Shown here piece by piece: positions 5,612 to 6,256 of a stretch of 6,256 bases of DNA. A program made the position numbers and the translations under genes. The stretch's first letter is position 1. Each line of letters starts with the position of its first letter. The stretch spans positions 1 through 6,256 of the forward strand of contig JAVBPA010000049.1 of assembly GCA_031549925.1 (NCBI GenBank). The letters run 5' to 3'. The notes under the pieces are model-generated. The model made no database searches and had not been told where the DNA came from. It saw only the letters and a program-made list of their open reading frames with translations. This DNA is from JAVBPA01 sp031549925. Lineage in GTDB: Bacteria > Bacillota > Clostridia > Oscillospirales > CAG-272.

Positions 5612-5632
5612 TATTTGAAACGCTTTCAAATA
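5612..5632. promoter_or_regulatory. Inverted repeat with TATTTGAAA arms, candidate operator
   Basis: Nine-base arms TATTTGAAA (5612-5620) and TTTCAAATA (5624-5632) are perfect inverse complements around the centre CGC. It lies 84 bases upstream of the regulator start. Symmetric arms with a 3-base centre suit a dimeric helix-turn-helix protein. Its sequence differs from the palindrome at 5554, so the two may bind different proteins. Confidence 0.4.
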
Positions 5633-5737
5633 CCGTTTGAATTTTACAAATAAAATTAATTTTTAATATAAATTTGTTATATCTTATGAACAAAACCCAC
5701 TTGAAATCATTAATATTTTAAAACGTTAAAACAATTG

Positions 5738-6256
5738 TTATTTTGTGTATTCCAATTTTTTATATAACGTCTCCATAAAATATGTACTGTATATTTCGAT
5801 TGCAAAAATTTTGCGTTCGTTTGCTTTGATTTTTAACAATTTTTCTTTTGCAATAAACAATTCAAATATAGTTGTAAGATTTACTTTATGTAATAAAGAA
5901 CTTAATAATTCCAGAGGAAAGATATATGTTCCGCGTTCTGTTTCGTATTTTCCAAGATAATTCAAACAATACCTCATCCAATCGGAATTACGAATTTTTG
6001 GCGAACAAATCATCATTTTAACAAATTCCAAAAACCCCCAGTACTGATTACGCCGTAATTCATGGTTTTGGCTTTTCGGATTTTGATTAAGCTCTGCATT
6101 TTTATATAAAGGAATAAAAGGTACATTAACTCCGGGGCTGCTTGCGTGATAAGTCTTTTGTTCTTCTGCCCAATGCCAACCGCAATCACCTTGATTTTCC
6201 TGGTAACGCGGATCAAAAATAAAATCTATAATTTTGTCAATTTTATTCTTTGTAGC
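5738..6256 (-). CDS. Unrecognised protein, C-terminal 172 residues (runs off the window)
   Basis: One frame is open from the right edge of the window to TAA 5738-5740, so the start lies outside. I do not recognise the family. The first third is rich in aromatic and polar residues (FDPRYQENQGDCGWHWAEEQ, then VPFIPLYKN). The middle reads NQYWGFLEFVKMMICSPK, and the rest is mostly helical, with LELLSSLLHKVNLTTIFELF followed by a lysine-rich helix. No membrane segment or catalytic motif is evident; the D-C-G-W-H-W cluster near the left edge is the most distinctive feature. An ATG at 6031 would give only 97 residues and has no good ribosome binding site, and the codons upstream of it are clearly coding, so it is not the start. 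The gene points toward the XRE/TPR regulator, about 210 bases away, and probably has its own transcript. Confidence 0.7.
   Translation of the reverse strand, partial: ATKNKIDKIIDFIFDPRYQENQGDCGWHWAEEQKTYHASSPGVNVPFIPLYKNAELNQNPKSQNHELRRNQYWGFLEFVKMMICSPKIRNSDWMRYCLNYLGKYETERGTYIFPLELLSSLLHKVNLTTIFELFIAKEKLLKIKANERKIFAIEIYSTYFMETLYKKLEYTK

Larger units (their letters stand above)
5529..5737. promoter_or_regulatory. Regulatory region upstream of the minus-strand XRE/TPR gene
   Basis: This gap of about 210 bases carries the control region of the minus-strand regulator. Read on the - strand, two overlapping TATAAT boxes lie at 5580-5575 and 5575-5570, but no good TTGACA-like box sits 16-18 bases upstream of either. 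Two palindromes (listed separately) flank these boxes. The rest, 5633-5737, is very AT-rich. It lies after the stop of the partial gene, and no clear G+C-rich terminator was found there. Confidence 0.4.

Noticed and set aside
6013..6216. 67-codon open frame on the - strand near the right edge
   Set aside because: It overlaps in another frame the long coding frame that is open to the window edge, and its basic composition is a shadow effect.
1..6256. CRISPR array, toxin-antitoxin pair, insertion sequence or known defence system
   Set aside because: There are no regularly spaced direct repeats, no transposase, and no nuclease, reverse transcriptase, or paired small toxin and antitoxin genes that I can support.

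Overview
The window is AT-rich bacterial DNA, most likely from a low-GC member of the Firmicutes (Clostridia). The basis is the AT-rich codons, purine-rich Shine-Dalgarno sites (GGAGGG, GGAGG), a tRNA with encoded CCA, a TTG start, and XRE-plus-TPR regulators of a type common in clostridial genomes. No genus or species can be read from it.

Layout. A tRNA-Ser(GGA) at the left edge is followed by a nested hairpin that begins the first copy of a dispersed repeat. A good promoter then leads into a decayed XRE/TPR regulator (404-855). Next, on the + strand, come a TrpF-like TIM-barrel protein, a possible 35-residue ORF coupled to its stop, a flavodoxin-fold protein with a four-cysteine motif, an unrecognised 188-residue protein with a possible zinc site, a second diverged repeat copy, and a HAD-superfamily phosphatase.

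From 4331 rightward the genes are on the - strand. A terminator follows a second XRE/TPR regulator, which is split by a -1 frameshift at a run of eight A (5130-5137). Its upstream region carries two palindromes. The right edge holds the C-terminal 172 residues of an unrecognised protein.

How the genes relate. They do not form an obvious pathway or a known defence system. The region looks like a set of small metabolic and regulatory accessory genes with their own signals, separated by degenerate intergenic DNA. The two XRE/TPR regulators are paralogues in different states of decay. The most testable points are the A8 frameshift (mutation, assembly error, or programmed slippage), the diverged repeat pair, and three proteins with unusual or unknown features: the TrpF-like protein without the expected Cys, the Cys/His protein, and the partial protein. 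I found no strong evidence for a complete new system.
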